Source: Actinoplanes italicus
GTDB taxonomy: Bacteria; Actinomycetota; Actinomycetes; Mycobacteriales; Micromonosporaceae
Reading direction: 5' to 3'
Assembly: GCF_003001815.1 (NCBI RefSeq)
Contig: NZ_PVMZ01000003.1
Location: forward strand, 620,001-684,000
Length of the DNA: 64,000 nt
Of the stretch, positions 44,926 through 55,969 are shown in pieces. Each line of letters begins with the position of its first letter. Positions within the stretch are counted from its first letter, which is position 1. Under the pieces are notes generated by a model. The model did no database searches. It was not told where the DNA came from and worked only from the letters and a program-made list of their open reading frames with translations. A program made the translations under genes and the position numbers.

Positions 44926-45459
44926 ATGACTGACGTGCAGCCGAGGACCGACGCCGAGATCCAGCAGGACCGTACTGGCACCGCCTCGACACGACGCGTC
45001 GTCCTGATGGGGGCCGGGGGCATCGGCGCCGCCGCGGCCCTGGCAGCCTGCGGCACCGACTCCAGCGGCACCAACCCGAACGGCACCGACTTCAACAACA
45101 ACCCGGTCCCGGCCGGCAGCACCGCCGCCGGCGACGGCGGTGACACCGGTGGCGGCAACACCGGTGGTGGCGGCGGCACGGTGCTCGTGGCGGCCTCCAA
45201 GGTCGCGGTCGGCGGCGGCGTGATCCTCGACGAGCTGGTCGTCACGCAGCCCGCCGAGGGCACCTTCAAGGCGTTCAGCAACGTGTGCACGCATCAGGGC
45301 TGCAAGGTCACCGAGATCAAGAACAAGCAGATCGTGTGCCGGTGCCACAGCAGCTTCTTCTCCATCGAGGACGGCTCGCCGATCTCCGGGCCGGCCGCTC
45401 AGCCGCTGGCCGCGACCGCGGTCGAGCTGGACGGCGACAACGTGGTGGCCTCGGCCTGA
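44926..45459 (+). CDS. Rieske [2Fe-2S] exported lipoprotein
   Basis: A 177-residue exported iron-sulfur protein. Residues 22-42 form a signal with an RR pair ([22 protein letters not shown]) ending in a lipobox-like LAAC, consistent with Tat-type lipoprotein export; a Gly/Thr/Asn-rich linker follows to about residue 85. The Rieske ligands are CTHQGC and CRCHSS. It probably transfers electrons at the outer face of the membrane; the partner is unknown. GGAGGG lies eight bases before ATG 44926. It is inserted between uvrA and uvrC. Confidence 0.9.
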   Translation: MTDVQPRTDAEIQQDRTGTASTRRVVLMGAGGIGAAAALAACGTDSSGTNPNGTDFNNNPVPAGSTAAGDGGDTGGGNTGGGGGTVLVAASKVAVGGGVILDELVVTQPAEGTFKAFSNVCTHQGCKVTEIKNKQIVCRCHSSFFSIEDGSPISGPAAQPLAATAVELDGDNVVASA

Positions 45460-45523
45460 CGGCCGTACACCGGTCATGAGACCCGGGCCGTGGCGGCGGC
45501 ACCGGGCCTCCGGCCGGGCAATT

Positions 45524-45546
45524 CTGTCAGTCCCAGGCACTAAAGT
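45524..45546 (+). promoter_or_regulatory. RecA-NDp/PafBC-type promoter of uvrC
   Basis: CTGTCA-GTC-n8-TAAAGT fits TTGTCR-n3-n8-TAnnnT except at the first base. The -10 ends 8 bases before GTG 45554, predicting a leaderless mRNA. Confidence 0.65.
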
Positions 45547-45553
45547 TGGGTCC

Positions 45554-47485
45554 GTGCCAGACCCGTCCAGTTATCGTCCGGCTCCCGGTACCATCCCCGA
45601 TGCCCCGGGCGTCTACCGCTTCCGCGATCCGGCCGGCCGGGTGATCTATGTCGGCAAGGCGAAAAGCCTGCGTAACCGGCTCAACTCCTACTTCGCCGAC
45701 GTCTGGTCGCTGCACGCCCGCACCCAGCAGATGGTCACCACGGCCGGCAGCGTGGACTGGGTCACCGTCGGCACCGAGGTCGAGGCGCTGCAGCTCGAGT
45801 TCTCCTGGATCAAGGAGTTCGACCCGCGCTTCAACGTGAAATACCGGGACGACAAGTCGTATCCGTTCCTCGCCGTCACCCTCGACGAGGAGTTCCCCCG
45901 CCTGCAGGTGATGCGGGGCGCCAAGCGCAAGGGCGTCCGCTACTTCGGGCCCTACTCGCATGCCTGGGCCATCCGCGAGACGCTCGACCTGTTGCTGCGG
46001 GTCTTCCCGGCGCGCACCTGCTCGGCCGGCGTCTTCAAGCGGGCCCACCAGATCGGCCGGCCCTGCCTGCTCGGTGACATCGGCAAGTGCTCGGCCCCGT
46101 GCGTCGGCCGGGTCAGCCCCGACGAGCACCGCGCGATCGTCGACGAGTTCTGCGACTTCATGGCCGGCCGCACCGACCAGTTCCTCAAGCGGGTCGAGCG
46201 CGAGATGCTGCAGGCCTCCGAGGAGCTGGAGTTCGAGCGTGCCGCCCGGCTCCGTGACGACCTGGTGGCCCTGCGCCGCGCCCTGGAGAAACAGACCGTC
46301 GTGCTCGGCGACGGCACCGACGCCGACATCGTGGCCTTCGCCGAGGACCCGCTCGAGGCCGCCGTCCAGGTCTTCCACGTGCGTGGCGGCAGGGTCCGCG
46401 GCCAGCGGGGCTGGGTGGTGGAGAAGGTCGAGGACCTGAGTACCGGGGACCTGGTCCATCACTTCTGCACCCAGATGTACGGCGAGGAGCACGGCGAGAA
46501 CGACGTGCCCCGCGAGCTGCTGGTGCCGGCGCTGCCCGACGACGCCGAGGCGCTGGGCGAGTGGCTCTCCGGGCACCGCGGCAGCCGGGTCAGCCTGCGG
46601 GTGCCGCAGCGTGGCGACAAGAAGTCGCTGATGGAGACCGTGGCGCGCAACGCCGCAGAGGTGCTCCAGCGGCACAAGCTGCGCCGCGCCGGCGACCTGA
46701 CCACCCGCAACAAGGCGCTCGAGGAGATCGCCGAGTCGCTGGGCATGGAGGGTGTGCCGCTGCGCATCGAGTGCTTCGACGTCTCGCAGATCCAGGGCAC
46801 CGACGTGGTCGCCTCGATGGTGGTCTTCGAGGACGGGCTGGAGCGTAAGAGCGAGTACCGCCGCTTCATCGTCCGCGGAAACCCGGACGGCAGCGGCATG
46901 GACGACCTGTCGGCGATGAGCGAGGTGATGCGGCGCCGGTTCGCCCGCTTCAAGGCGATGGAGCAGCCCGAGGAGGGTGAACTGCCGGGCATCGACCCGT
47001 TGACCGGCAAGGCGCGCCGTTTTGCGTACCCACCTCAATTGATCGTTGTTGATGGTGGTCAGCCGCAGGTCAACGCCGTCGCCTCGGTGCTCGCCGAGAT
47101 GGGTGTGACCGACGTCGCGCTGTGCGGGCTGGCCAAGCGCCTGGAGGAGGTGTGGCTGCCGGCCGACGACTTCCCGGTGATCCTCCCGCGCACGTCGGAG
47201 GCGCTCTACCTGCTGCAACGCGTGCGGGACGAGGCGCACCGGTTCGCCATCACCTTCCACCGGCAGCGCCGCTCCAAGCGGATGACCGAGTCGGCGCTCG
47301 ACGAGGTCGCCGGCCTGGGCGAGGTCCGTCGCAAGGCCCTGCTGCGCCACTTCGGGTCGCTGAAGCGCCTGGCCGAGGCCACCCCGGAGGCGATCGCCGA
47401 GGTGCCCGGCATCGGTCTGAAGACCGCGGAATCCGTGCTCGCCGCGCTGCGTTCACCCGAGACGGGGAAGACGGCGGGGCGGTAG
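45554..47485 (+). CDS. uvrC: excinuclease ABC subunit C
   Basis: Nuclease that makes both incisions in nucleotide excision repair, 643 residues. The amino-terminal GIY-YIG domain ([23 protein letters not shown]) is followed by the UVR motif ([21 protein letters not shown] near residues 210-235), an RNase H-like endonuclease domain ([31 protein letters not shown]) and a carboxy-terminal helix-hairpin-helix pair ([32 protein letters not shown]). GTG 45554 is chosen from homologues and the promoter position; the frame is open to 45476. Confidence 0.96.
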   Translation: MPDPSSYRPAPGTIPDAPGVYRFRDPAGRVIYVGKAKSLRNRLNSYFADVWSLHARTQQMVTTAGSVDWVTVGTEVEALQLEFSWIKEFDPRFNVKYRDDKSYPFLAVTLDEEFPRLQVMRGAKRKGVRYFGPYSHAWAIRETLDLLLRVFPARTCSAGVFKRAHQIGRPCLLGDIGKCSAPCVGRVSPDEHRAIVDEFCDFMAGRTDQFLKRVEREMLQASEELEFERAARLRDDLVALRRALEKQTVVLGDGTDADIVAFAEDPLEAAVQVFHVRGGRVRGQRGWVVEKVEDLSTGDLVHHFCTQMYGEEHGENDVPRELLVPALPDDAEALGEWLSGHRGSRVSLRVPQRGDKKSLMETVARNAAEVLQRHKLRRAGDLTTRNKALEEIAESLGMEGVPLRIECFDVSQIQGTDVVASMVVFEDGLERKSEYRRFIVRGNPDGSGMDDLSAMSEVMRRRFARFKAMEQPEEGELPGIDPLTGKARRFAYPPQLIVVDGGQPQVNAVASVLAEMGVTDVALCGLAKRLEEVWLPADDFPVILPRTSEALYLLQRVRDEAHRFAITFHRQRRSKRMTESALDEVAGLGEVRRKALLRHFGSLKRLAEATPEAIAEVPGIGLKTAESVLAALRSPETGKTAGR

Positions 47486-47551
47486 CCCCCGGTCGGCCTA
47501 CCATGTTGTGTCCGCGAAAACGGCGCGGGCGTGATTGCGCGGGAGGCGTGC

Positions 47552-48466
47552 GTGACCGAAGCGATGCCGGACCTCGGACCCGACGAGGTGGTGGAACCGG
47601 ATGAGGCCGGGACCGACCTGGTGGTGGTGACCGGGCTCTCCGGCGGCGGGCGCAGCACGGTGGCCCGGGCGCTGGAGAACGTCGGCTTCTACGTGGTCGA
47701 CAATCTGCCGCAGGCCCTGATGCTGGAGATGGCCGAGCTGGCCTTCGCTGCCGGGGGCGCCGCCCGGCGTACCGCCATGGTTCTCGATGTCCGCAGCCGG
47801 GCCTTCTCCACCGACCTGGCGGGTGCCGTCCGCGCGCTGAAGGAGCGGGGCTTCTCGCCGCGCGTGGTGTTCGTGGACGCCGACGACGAGGTGCTGATCC
47901 GCCGGTTCGAGTCGGTCCGGCGTTCGCACCCGCTGCAGGGTGACGGGCGGCTGGCCGACGGCATCGCGGCCGAGCGCAAGCTGCTGGCCGAGGCCCGTGA
48001 GCAGTCCGATGTGATCATCGACACGAGTCACCTGAACGTGAATCAGCTGCGCCGCCGCGTGGAGGAGCTGTTCGGCGGGGAGGATTCCCGCCGGCTGCGG
48101 ATCACCGTGCTCTCCTTCGGCTTCAAGTACGGCCTTCCGCCGGACGCCGACTACGTGCTGGACGCCCGTTTCCTGCCGAACCCGTTCTGGGTGCCGGAGC
48201 TGCGCGAGCACACCGGCCTGGAGGAGGGGGTGAGCAGCTACGTCCTCGGCCAGGAGGGCGCGACCGACTTCGTCGCCACGTACGCCGGGCTGATCGCGGC
48301 CACCGCGCCCGGCTTCGAGCGCGAGGGCAAGCGCTATCTCACCGTCGCCATCGGCTGCACCGGCGGCAAGCACCGCAGCGTCGCCATCGCCGAGGAGCTC
48401 ACCTCCCGGCTGAGCAACATGCGCCTGTCCGCACACACCTCGCACCGCGACCTGGGGCGCGAGTGA
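47552..48466 (+). CDS. rapZ: RNase adapter RapZ family protein
   Basis: P-loop protein of 304 residues. In enterobacteria RapZ steers sRNA decay for glucosamine-6-phosphate control; in actinobacteria its role is not settled. The Walker A region reads VTGLSGGGRSTVARAL, with Arg in place of the usual Lys, followed by GFYVVDNLPQAL. The carboxy domain has SFGFKYGLPPDADYVLDARFLPNPFW and IGCTGGKHRSVAIAE. GTG 47552 with GGGAGG six bases upstream is preferred to GTG 47531. The stop overlaps the yvcK start by four bases (GTGA). Confidence 0.93.
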   Translation: MTEAMPDLGPDEVVEPDEAGTDLVVVTGLSGGGRSTVARALENVGFYVVDNLPQALMLEMAELAFAAGGAARRTAMVLDVRSRAFSTDLAGAVRALKERGFSPRVVFVDADDEVLIRRFESVRRSHPLQGDGRLADGIAAERKLLAEAREQSDVIIDTSHLNVNQLRRRVEELFGGEDSRRLRITVLSFGFKYGLPPDADYVLDARFLPNPFWVPELREHTGLEEGVSSYVLGQEGATDFVATYAGLIAATAPGFEREGKRYLTVAIGCTGGKHRSVAIAEELTSRLSNMRLSAHTSHRDLGRE

Positions 48467-49479
48467 CGGCGATCCGGGTGGTCGCCTTCGGCGGCGGGCA
48501 CGGGCTGAGCGCCTCGTTGCGGGCACTGCGGCGCAGCGCCGCGGGACTCGATCTGGACATCACCGCGATCGTCACGGTCGGCGACGACGGCGGCTCCAGC
48601 GGCCGGCTGCGGGTCGAGCGGGATGCCCTGTTGCCACCGGGTGACCTGCGGCAGGCCCTCGCCGCGCTGGCCGCCGACAATCCGGCGCACCGGCTGACCG
48701 CGAGCCTGATGCAGCACCGGTTCGCGTCGATGACGGTTCCGGCGCAGGCCATGGCTTCGGGCCGGGGGCCGCGGGTCGAGCGGCGCGCCGACCGCAGCCA
48801 GGACAGCCTGGCCGGCCACGCGGTCGGCAACCTGCTGCTGCTCGGGCTGATCGAGATGCTGGGCGACCCGGTCGCCGCCCTGGACCACGCCGCCGCGATG
48901 GTCGGCGCCCGGGGCCGGGTGCTGCCGATGGCGCTGCACGCGGTCGGTATCGAGGCCGACATGGTGGCGCCGGACGGCAGCCGGGTCATCGTCTCCGGCC
49001 AGCACTCGGTGGCCGTCGCCGACGGGCGGGTCACCTCGCTGCGCCTCGTGCCGGAGAATCCGCCTGCCTGCCCCGAGGCGATCGCCGCGGTGCGTGACGC
49101 CGATTGGCTGATCTTCGGGCCGGGCAGCTGGTACACCAGCGTCCTGCCGCACCTGCTGGTCCCGGAGCTGGCCGCCGCCATCGTGGCGAGCGGCGCCCGC
49201 CGGCTGGTCACCCTGAACCTCAGCCCCGACCGGGAGACGGCCGGGCTCTCCACCGCCGACCACCTGGCTGCGCTGCACTGGTACCTTCCGGATCTCCGGG
49301 TCGACACCGTGCTGGCCGACGCGAAATGGGTCGGCGAGCCGGAACCGGTCCGGGCGGCCGCGCAGGCACTCGGCGCCGAACTGGTTCTGGTGCCCGTGGC
49401 CGTTGCGGACGGCAGCCCACGGCATGATCCTGAGTCATTGGGTGCCGCCCTGGTGCCAGTATTGGGCGCCACTCGTTGA
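48463..49479 (+). CDS. yvcK: YvcK/CuvA family gluconeogenesis and cell-shape factor
   Basis: A 338-residue CofD-like protein. Members bind UDP-sugars and are needed for peptidoglycan precursor supply on gluconeogenic carbon. Typical segments are VAFGGGHGLSASLRALRR, IVTVGDDGGSSGRLR, PPGDLRQALAALA, GHAVGNLLLLGLIEM and IFGPGSWYTSVLPHLLV. GTG 48463 overlaps rapZ by four bases. The rapZ-yvcK-whiA order is conserved across Gram-positives. Confidence 0.94.
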   Translation: MTAIRVVAFGGGHGLSASLRALRRSAAGLDLDITAIVTVGDDGGSSGRLRVERDALLPPGDLRQALAALAADNPAHRLTASLMQHRFASMTVPAQAMASGRGPRVERRADRSQDSLAGHAVGNLLLLGLIEMLGDPVAALDHAAAMVGARGRVLPMALHAVGIEADMVAPDGSRVIVSGQHSVAVADGRVTSLRLVPENPPACPEAIAAVRDADWLIFGPGSWYTSVLPHLLVPELAAAIVASGARRLVTLNLSPDRETAGLSTADHLAALHWYLPDLRVDTVLADAKWVGEPEPVRAAAQALGAELVLVPVAVADGSPRHDPESLGAALVPVLGATR

Positions 49480-49548
49480 TAACTCACGTAGTGCGGCACA
49501 CACTGAGGCTTGTTCACGACCCACCTTGCGCCCCGGTGTTGCCGAAGT

Positions 49549-49573
49549 TAAAAACGACGGTCTCCACCGTCGT
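49549..49573 (+). promoter_or_regulatory. whiA upstream hairpin
   Basis: A perfect 8-bp stem ACGACGGT/ACCGTCGT (49554-49561 with 49566-49573), loop CTCC, 47 nt before whiA. A possible promoter TTGCGC-n17-TAAAAA (49526-49554) overlaps its left edge. It could be a weak terminator for yvcK or a leader element of whiA. Confidence 0.4.
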
Positions 49574-49619
49574 GAATAAGGCTCAGTTTTCAAGATCCGG
49601 CGCATGAGGTGACATCACG

Positions 49620-50600
49620 ATGGCGATGACGGCAGCGGTCAAGGACGAGCTGAGCCGGGTCGACGTGCCCAAGCCCTGCTGCCGGCGGGCGGAGATGGCG
49701 GCTCTGCTGCGCTTCGCCGGTGGGCTGCACATCGTCTCCGGCCGGGTGGTCGTCGAGGCGGAACTGGACACCGGCGCGGTGGCCCGGCGGTTGCGGCGGG
49801 AGATCGCCGACGTCTACGGGTACCCGAGCGAGGTTCACGTGCTGGCGTCCGGCGGGCTGCGCAAGGGCAGCCATTACATCGTGCGGATCGTCAAGGACGG
49901 CGAGGTGCTGGCCCGGCAGACCGGCCTGCTCGACGTGCGCGGACGTCCGGTCCGCGGCCTGCCGCAGCACGTGGTGAGCGGCAACGTGTGCTGCTCGGTG
50001 GCGGCGTGGCGCGGCGCGTTCATGGCGCACGGCTCGCTCACCGAGCCGGGCCGCTCCAGCGCTCTGGAGATCACCTGCCCCGGTCCGGAGGCGGCTCTCG
50101 CGCTGCGCGGCGCGGCACGCCGGATCGGCATCACCGCCAAGGACCGCGAGGTGCGTGGCGTCGACCGGGTGGTGATCAAGGACGGCGACGCGATCGCCGC
50201 GCTGCTCACCCGGGTCGGCGCGCATTCCAGCGTCCTGGCCTGGGAGGAGCGGCGGGTACGCCGTGAGGTGCGCGCCACCGCGAACCGGCTGGCCAACTTC
50301 GACGACGCGAACCTGCGGCGCTCGGCCCGTGCGGCGGTCGCGGCCGCGGCCCGGGTCACCCGGGCGCTGGAGATCCTGTCCGAGGAGGCGCCGAACCACC
50401 TCACCTCGGCAGGTCAGCTGCGTCTGGAGCACCGTCAGGCCTCCCTGGAGGAGCTGGGCGCCCTGGCCGACCCGCCGCTGACCAAGGACGCGATCGCGGG
50501 CCGGATCCGGCGGCTGCTGGCCCTGGCCGACAAGCGGGCCCGCGACCTCGGCATCCCGGACACCGAGGCGGCCGTGACACCGGAGATGATGGCCTGCTGA
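49620..50600 (+). CDS. whiA: sporulation/cell-division regulator WhiA
   Basis: A 326-residue DNA-binding regulator of septation genes in actinomycetes that acts with WhiB. The amino-terminal part is the LAGLIDADG-like domain ([36 protein letters not shown] in two helices; [24 protein letters not shown]), and the carboxy-terminal part is a helix-turn-helix ([30 protein letters not shown] within residues 260-300). ATG 49620 is preceded by GAGGTGACATC. Usually cotranscribed with rapZ and yvcK, though 140 nt and a hairpin separate it here. Confidence 0.95.
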   Translation: MAMTAAVKDELSRVDVPKPCCRRAEMAALLRFAGGLHIVSGRVVVEAELDTGAVARRLRREIADVYGYPSEVHVLASGGLRKGSHYIVRIVKDGEVLARQTGLLDVRGRPVRGLPQHVVSGNVCCSVAAWRGAFMAHGSLTEPGRSSALEITCPGPEAALALRGAARRIGITAKDREVRGVDRVVIKDGDAIAALLTRVGAHSSVLAWEERRVRREVRATANRLANFDDANLRRSARAAVAAAARVTRALEILSEEAPNHLTSAGQLRLEHRQASLEELGALADPPLTKDAIAGRIRRLLALADKRARDLGIPDTEAAVTPEMMAC

Positions 50601-50689
50601 CGTGACCTCCGTCACCGCTCGTGGGCTGGGATGACAGAGGGTCGGAGGGTGCGGCCGTCGTGATGCGGTTAGGTAACGTTCAGGTCGCG

Positions 50690-50713
50690 CCCCGCCGCTT
50701 CGGCGGCACGGGG
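50690..50713 (+). terminator. TTCG-loop hairpin between whiA and gap
   Basis: CCCCGCCGC and GCGGCACGGGG flank a TTCG tetraloop with a two-base bulge. It is a possible terminator of whiA. The remaining 50714-50885 is the gap leader; I could not fix a promoter. Confidence 0.45.
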
Positions 50714-50735
50714 ACTCGGATAGTGTCACTGGTGA

Positions 50736-51887
<1,152 letters not shown>

Positions 51888-51889
51888 TC

Positions 51890-53086
51890 TTGAAGACTCT
51901 CGACGACCTGCTCGCCGAGGGTGTCTCGGGTCGGCGCGTCTTCGTGCGCGCCGACCTGAACGTGCCCTTCGACAAGAGCAACCCGGGCACCATCAGCGAC
52001 GACGGCCGCGCCCGCGCGGTCCTGCCGACGCTGATCGCCCTGCGTGACGCGGGCGCCCGCGTGATCGTGGCGTCCCACCTGGGCCGTCCGAAGGGCGCGC
52101 CGGACCCCAAGTTCACCCTTGCCCCGGTGGCGACCCGTCTCGGTGAGCTGCTCGGCTCGTCGGTGGTCTTCGCGTCCGACACCGTCGGCGCTGACGCCCA
52201 GGCCAAGGTCGAGGCGCTCGGCGACGGCGAGGTGCTCCTGCTGGAGAACCTGCGCTTCAACGCCGGCGAGACCTCGAAGGACGACGCCGAGCGTGGCACC
52301 TTCGCGGACCAGCTGGCCGCGTTCGCCGACTTCTACGTCGACGACGCGTTCGGCGCCGTGCACCGCAAGCACGCTTCGGTGTACGACGTGCCGGCCCGCC
52401 TGCCGCACTACGCGGGTGGTCTCGTCCTCAAGGAGGTCGAGGTCCTGCGCAAGGTGTCGGAGAGCCCGGAGCAGCCCTACGTCGTCGTTCTCGGCGGCTC
52501 CAAGGTCTCCGACAAGCTGGCCGTCATCCAGGCGCTCCTGCCGAAGGTGGACAAGCTCCTCGTCGGTGGTGGCATGTGCTTCACCTTCCTCAAGGCCCAG
52601 GGCCACGAGGTCGGCAAGTCGCTGCTGGAAGACGAGATGGTCGCCGTGTGCGCCGACCTGCTGGCGCAGGCCGACGGCCGGATCGTGCTGCCGGTCGACG
52701 TCGTCGCGGCCACCGAGTTCTCGGCGGACGCCACGCACGATGTCGTCGCGGCTTCGGAGATCCCGGCCGACCGGCTGGGTCTCGACATCGGCCCGAAGTC
52801 GACGGAACTGTTCGCGTCGGCGATCGCCGGTGCGAAGACCGTGTTCTGGAACGGCCCGATGGGCGTGTTCGAGCTGGCGCCGTTCGCCGCGGGCACCCGT
52901 GGCGTGGCCGAGGCCATCACCAAGATCGACGGCTTCTCGGTCGTCGGCGGCGGTGACTCCGCGGCCGCCGTGCGTACCCTCGGGCTCGACGAGTCCGCGT
53001 TCGGCCACATCTCCACCGGTGGGGGCGCGTCCCTGGAGTACCTCGAAGGCAAGACGCTGCCGGGCGTCGCCGCTCTGGAGAAGTGA
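51890..53086 (+). CDS. pgk: phosphoglycerate kinase
   Basis: Transfers phosphate from 1,3-bisphosphoglycerate to ADP. The 398-residue product has [59 protein letters not shown] and the carboxy-terminal [13 protein letters not shown]. The start appears to be TTG 51890, two bases after the gap stop; a GGGG stretch in the end of gap could be the ribosome site, so translation is probably coupled. The frame is open further upstream inside gap but lacks family similarity. Confidence 0.96.
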   Translation: MKTLDDLLAEGVSGRRVFVRADLNVPFDKSNPGTISDDGRARAVLPTLIALRDAGARVIVASHLGRPKGAPDPKFTLAPVATRLGELLGSSVVFASDTVGADAQAKVEALGDGEVLLLENLRFNAGETSKDDAERGTFADQLAAFADFYVDDAFGAVHRKHASVYDVPARLPHYAGGLVLKEVEVLRKVSESPEQPYVVVLGGSKVSDKLAVIQALLPKVDKLLVGGGMCFTFLKAQGHEVGKSLLEDEMVAVCADLLAQADGRIVLPVDVVAATEFSADATHDVVAASEIPADRLGLDIGPKSTELFASAIAGAKTVFWNGPMGVFELAPFAAGTRGVAEAITKIDGFSVVGGGDSAAAVRTLGLDESAFGHISTGGGASLEYLEGKTLPGVAALEK

Positions 53087-53877
53087 TGGGTGACGTGACC
53101 CGCAAGCCGATCATCGCCGGCAACTGGAAGATGAACCTCAACCACTTCGAGGCGATTCTCCTGGTCCGGAAACTGGCCGCGAACCTGACCGCCGACCAGC
53201 TCGCGGCCGTCGAGACGGTGGTCCTGCCGCCGTTCACCGACCTGCGCAGCGTCGAGGGCGCGATCAAGGACGACAAGCTCGCCATCGGGTACGGCGCGCA
53301 GGACATCTCGAAGTTCGCGTCCGGCGCCTACACCGGTGAGATCTCCGGCGGCATGCTGGCCAAGCTCGGCTGCACCTACGTCGTGGTCGGCCACTCCGAG
53401 CGCCGTGAGTACCACGCCGAGGACGACGCGACCGTCAACGCGAAGAACAAGGCCGCCTTCGAGGCCGGTCTCGTCCCGATCTTCTGCGTCGGCGAGGGTC
53501 TCGAGATCCGTGAGGCCGGCAACCAGGTCGAGCACGTGCTCGCTCAGGTCGACGCCGGTCTCGAGGGGCTCAAGACCGAGCAGCTCAAGCAGATCGTGAT
53601 CGCGTACGAGCCGGTCTGGGCGATCGGCACCGGCAAGACCGCGACGCCGGAGGACGCCCAGGAGGTCTGCGGCGCGATCCGTGGCCGCCTCGCGGAGAAG
53701 TTCGGCGCCGAGGTGGCCGACGTGGTCCGTATCCAGTACGGCGGATCGGTCAAGGCGAACAACATCGCCCAGATCATGGCCAAGCCGGATGTGGACGGTG
53801 CGCTGGTGGGAGGCGCCGCGCTCGACGCCGAGGGCTTCGCCGCCATCGTGCGTTTCCCGGAGCACGTCGGACGCTGA
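53086..53877 (+). CDS. tpiA: triosephosphate isomerase
   Basis: Interconverts dihydroxyacetone phosphate and glyceraldehyde-3-phosphate. The 263-residue product shows the catalytic Lys in [10 protein letters not shown], the catalytic His in [10 protein letters not shown], the catalytic Glu loop in [19 protein letters not shown] and the phosphate loop [13 protein letters not shown] 53086 shares its first base with the pgk stop and has GGAG upstream. Third gene of the gap-pgk-tpiA operon. Confidence 0.97.
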   Translation: MGDVTRKPIIAGNWKMNLNHFEAILLVRKLAANLTADQLAAVETVVLPPFTDLRSVEGAIKDDKLAIGYGAQDISKFASGAYTGEISGGMLAKLGCTYVVVGHSERREYHAEDDATVNAKNKAAFEAGLVPIFCVGEGLEIREAGNQVEHVLAQVDAGLEGLKTEQLKQIVIAYEPVWAIGTGKTATPEDAQEVCGAIRGRLAEKFGAEVADVVRIQYGGSVKANNIAQIMAKPDVDGALVGGAALDAEGFAAIVRFPEHVGR

Positions 53878-53969
53878 GAGTAATTAGGTGCGTGCCCGGT
53901 CGTATCATGCGGCCGGGCACCCGCTATTGTGGGACCGCTGCTTGCCCTTCGAGAGGAATGAACCCGACG

Positions 53970-54221
53970 ATGCCGATCGCGTTCGCTTACACGTTGATCG
54001 TGTTGCTGATCATCACCAGCATCCTGCTGACTCTGCTGATCCTGCTGCACCGGGGCAAGGGTGGCGGCATGTCGAGCATGTTCGGTGGCGGCGTGACCTC
54101 CAGCCTGGCCGGTTCCTCGGTCGCGGAGAAAAACCTCGACCGATACACCGTCCTCGTGGGCATCATCTGGTTCGCCTGCATTGTCGGGCTCGGCTTCTGG
54201 CTGAAAGTCCAGATCGCCTGA
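53970..54221 (+). CDS. secG: preprotein translocase subunit SecG
   Basis: Small Sec translocon subunit, 83 residues with two membrane helices (about 4-24 and 59-80) joined by the conserved glycine-rich loop RGKGGGMSSMFGGG. ATG 53970 is preferred; ATG 53958 would add four residues (MNPT) but lies too close to the AGAGGA site. Position after tpiA is conserved in Gram-positives. A strong terminator follows. Confidence 0.93.
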   Translation: MPIAFAYTLIVLLIITSILLTLLILLHRGKGGGMSSMFGGGVTSSLAGSSVAEKNLDRYTVLVGIIWFACIVGLGFWLKVQIA

Positions 54222-54246
54222 CGGCGCTCCGTAGACGTACAATCTG

Positions 54247-54281
54247 CCGCGCGGCCGGTTTCTCCGGTCGCGCGGTTTTTT
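54247..54281 (+). terminator. intrinsic terminator of secG
   Basis: A 12-bp stem with one G-T wobble (54247-54258 with 54264-54275), 5-nt loop and six T residues. Confidence 0.95.
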
Positions 54282-54372
54282 GTTCCTGCTGTCCGGTTCG
54301 TGCTGCCCCTCGCGTGACGAAGCCGAGACCGGACGGCCCCATGAGAGGCCCCTCGAGACAGGAGTGACGTCC

Positions 54373-54714
54373 GTGTCCAGTGGCAGCGCTATTCGCGGAA
54401 GCCGGATCGGGTCCAGCCCGATGCGACCCGACGAGCGCAGCGAGCCCGCACCGCGCAGGCAGGTGACCTACTTCTGCGCGGCCGATCACGACAGCATCAT
54501 CTGGTTCGCGGCCGAGGCTGCGATCCCCGACACCTGGGACTGTCCGCGTTGCGGGCAGCCGGCCGGTCTCGACCGGTCGAACCCGCCGGGGAAGTCGCGC
54601 ACCGAGCCGTACAAATCGCATCTCGCTTATGTGAAGGAACGCCGCTCCGAGGAGGACGCCGCGGCGATCCTCGCCGAAGCGCTCGCCAAGGTGCGCCAGC
54701 GCCGCGGCGAATGA
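54373..54714 (+). CDS. rbpA: RNA polymerase-binding protein RbpA
   Basis: Actinobacterial transcription activator that binds RNA polymerase and principal sigma factors, 113 residues. The basic amino end SGSAIRGSRIGSSP resembles the RbpA tail, the core domain has YFCAADHDSIIWFAAEAAIPDTWDCPRCG, and the carboxy end with ERRSEEDAAAILAEALAKVR is the sigma-interacting helix. GTG 54373 has GGAG eight bases upstream, preferred to GTG 54364, which overlaps that site. It sits after secG as in other actinobacteria. Confidence 0.93.
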   Translation: MSSGSAIRGSRIGSSPMRPDERSEPAPRRQVTYFCAADHDSIIWFAAEAAIPDTWDCPRCGQPAGLDRSNPPGKSRTEPYKSHLAYVKERRSEEDAAAILAEALAKVRQRRGE

Positions 54715-54721
54715 CCCGGAC

Positions 54722-54752
54722 GCTGACCGGCCGGGCGGGGCGGCCGGTCAGC
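54722..54752. terminator. terminator between rbpA and the GNAT gene
   Basis: A perfect 12-bp inverted repeat (54722-54733 with 54741-54752) with a 7-nt loop between convergent genes. Confidence 0.75.
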
Positions 54753-54766
54753 GCACGATCGACGGA

Positions 54767-55372
54767 TCAGACCACCGGGCCGGTGTCCCGGCCGACGAAC
54801 CGGGCTCCCGGGTTGGGCACGTCGATGTCGTGGAAGCCCAGGCGCCTGTAGAACGCGTAGGCGCTGTTGTTCTCGGCGGCCATGCCCAGATGCACCCCCG
54901 TGACGCCGGCCGCCCGCAGCCCGTCCAGGAACGCCGCCATCAGACCGCGGCCGTGCCCCTTGCCCTGCCAGTCCGGCAGCAGGTCGATGTGCAGGTGGGC
55001 CGGGTAGGTGGCGAACTCGGGCCGGAGCATCCGGTCGGGGTTGCTGTGCACGGCGATCAGCTCGGCGTCCCGAGGGTCCTCGCTCGCGAACCGTTCTGCC
55101 GTCTCCCTCAGCCACGTCTCGCGGTACCACTCGACGAACGCCGGTGTGTCCGCGGTGCCCAGGATGTATCCGACCGCCGCGCCCGTCCCGTCGTCGAGCA
55201 CGTGCGCGTGCTCCGGCTCGCGGATCACGTAGGGCGCCGCCCAGACGTCGCCGAGCATCAGATCCGAGCTGTGCCGGCCGCGCGCGTCACCACCGGAGGC
55301 GGCGGTGCGCACGCAAATGTCGTAGATGGCGTCGAGGTCGCTGGCCCGGTAGGCGCGGATCGTCGGCTGCAC
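54767..55372 (-). CDS. GNAT-family N-acetyltransferase
   Basis: A 201-residue acetyltransferase: TIRAYRASDLDAIYDICVRTA at the start, the acetyl-CoA motif LLPDWQGKGHGRGLMAAFLDGL near residues 132-152 and the final NNSAYAFYRRLGFHDIDVP. The substrate is unknown; the length and middle insert resemble GNATs related to glycoside-linked acetyltransferases. GTG 55372 lies 7 nt after TAGACT on the - strand, so it is probably leaderless. Convergent to rbpA. Confidence 0.88.
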   Translation of the reverse strand: MQPTIRAYRASDLDAIYDICVRTAASGGDARGRHSSDLMLGDVWAAPYVIREPEHAHVLDDGTGAAVGYILGTADTPAFVEWYRETWLRETAERFASEDPRDAELIAVHSNPDRMLRPEFATYPAHLHIDLLPDWQGKGHGRGLMAAFLDGLRAAGVTGVHLGMAAENNSAYAFYRRLGFHDIDVPNPGARFVGRDTGPVV

Positions 55373-55482
55373 GTCGGGAAGTCTAAAGCTGTGTCGCGCA
55401 TCACTTCGGGACCGCCAACCTTCCGGCCGGTCAGGCGTCTACTCCTGCGACAGCTCACCAGAACCGACGAGCAGGAGTACCG

Positions 55483-55920
55483 ATGCGTTTCTCGACCCGT
55501 GGACTGGCCCTCACCCTCGGCGCGGCGACCGTGGTCGCCGTCGGCGGCCTGTCGGCGACCGCGTTCGCCGACGACGCCACGCCGGCCCCGGTGCCGCCCG
55601 CCACAACGCCGAGCAGCTACAAGCCGACCGCCGGGCCCGCGCCGGCCACGACGCCGAGCAGCAACAAGCCGACGGCCGGGCCCGCGCCGACCGCCTCCAC
55701 CCGGGCACCCATCAAGGAGACCGCGGCCCCGGCCCCCACCCGGTCGGTCGAAACCGGCCACAAGCCGGCTGCCTCCCCGGCCGGCAAGCCCGCCGTCAAG
55801 CCGGGCAAGGGCCCCGCCGCGACGCCGGCGCCCGCCAAGCCGGCCGTCACGCCCGGCTCGGGGCCGGCCGTGACCAAGGCGCCCGCGAAACCGGCCGTCA
55901 CGCCGTCGCGCTCGCGCTGA
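55483..55920 (+). CDS. secreted Ala/Pro/Thr-rich protein
   Basis: A 145-residue protein with a signal peptide of about 29 residues (ALTLGAATVVAVGGLSATAFA, cleaved before DDATP) and a low-complexity remainder rich in Ala, Pro, Thr and Lys. It contains a 15-residue direct repeat (TPSSYKPTAGPAPAT/TPSSNKPTAGPAPTA). No membrane anchor or catalytic domain is visible. GCAGGAG precedes ATG 55483. Probably cell-wall-associated; function unknown. Confidence 0.7.
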   Translation: MRFSTRGLALTLGAATVVAVGGLSATAFADDATPAPVPPATTPSSYKPTAGPAPATTPSSNKPTAGPAPTASTRAPIKETAAPAPTRSVETGHKPAASPAGKPAVKPGKGPAATPAPAKPAVTPGSGPAVTKAPAKPAVTPSRSR

Positions 55921-55969
55921 CGCGGAAGGTACCGTTCGTTCCCGCCACACGATCCCCGGGGCTTCGCCT

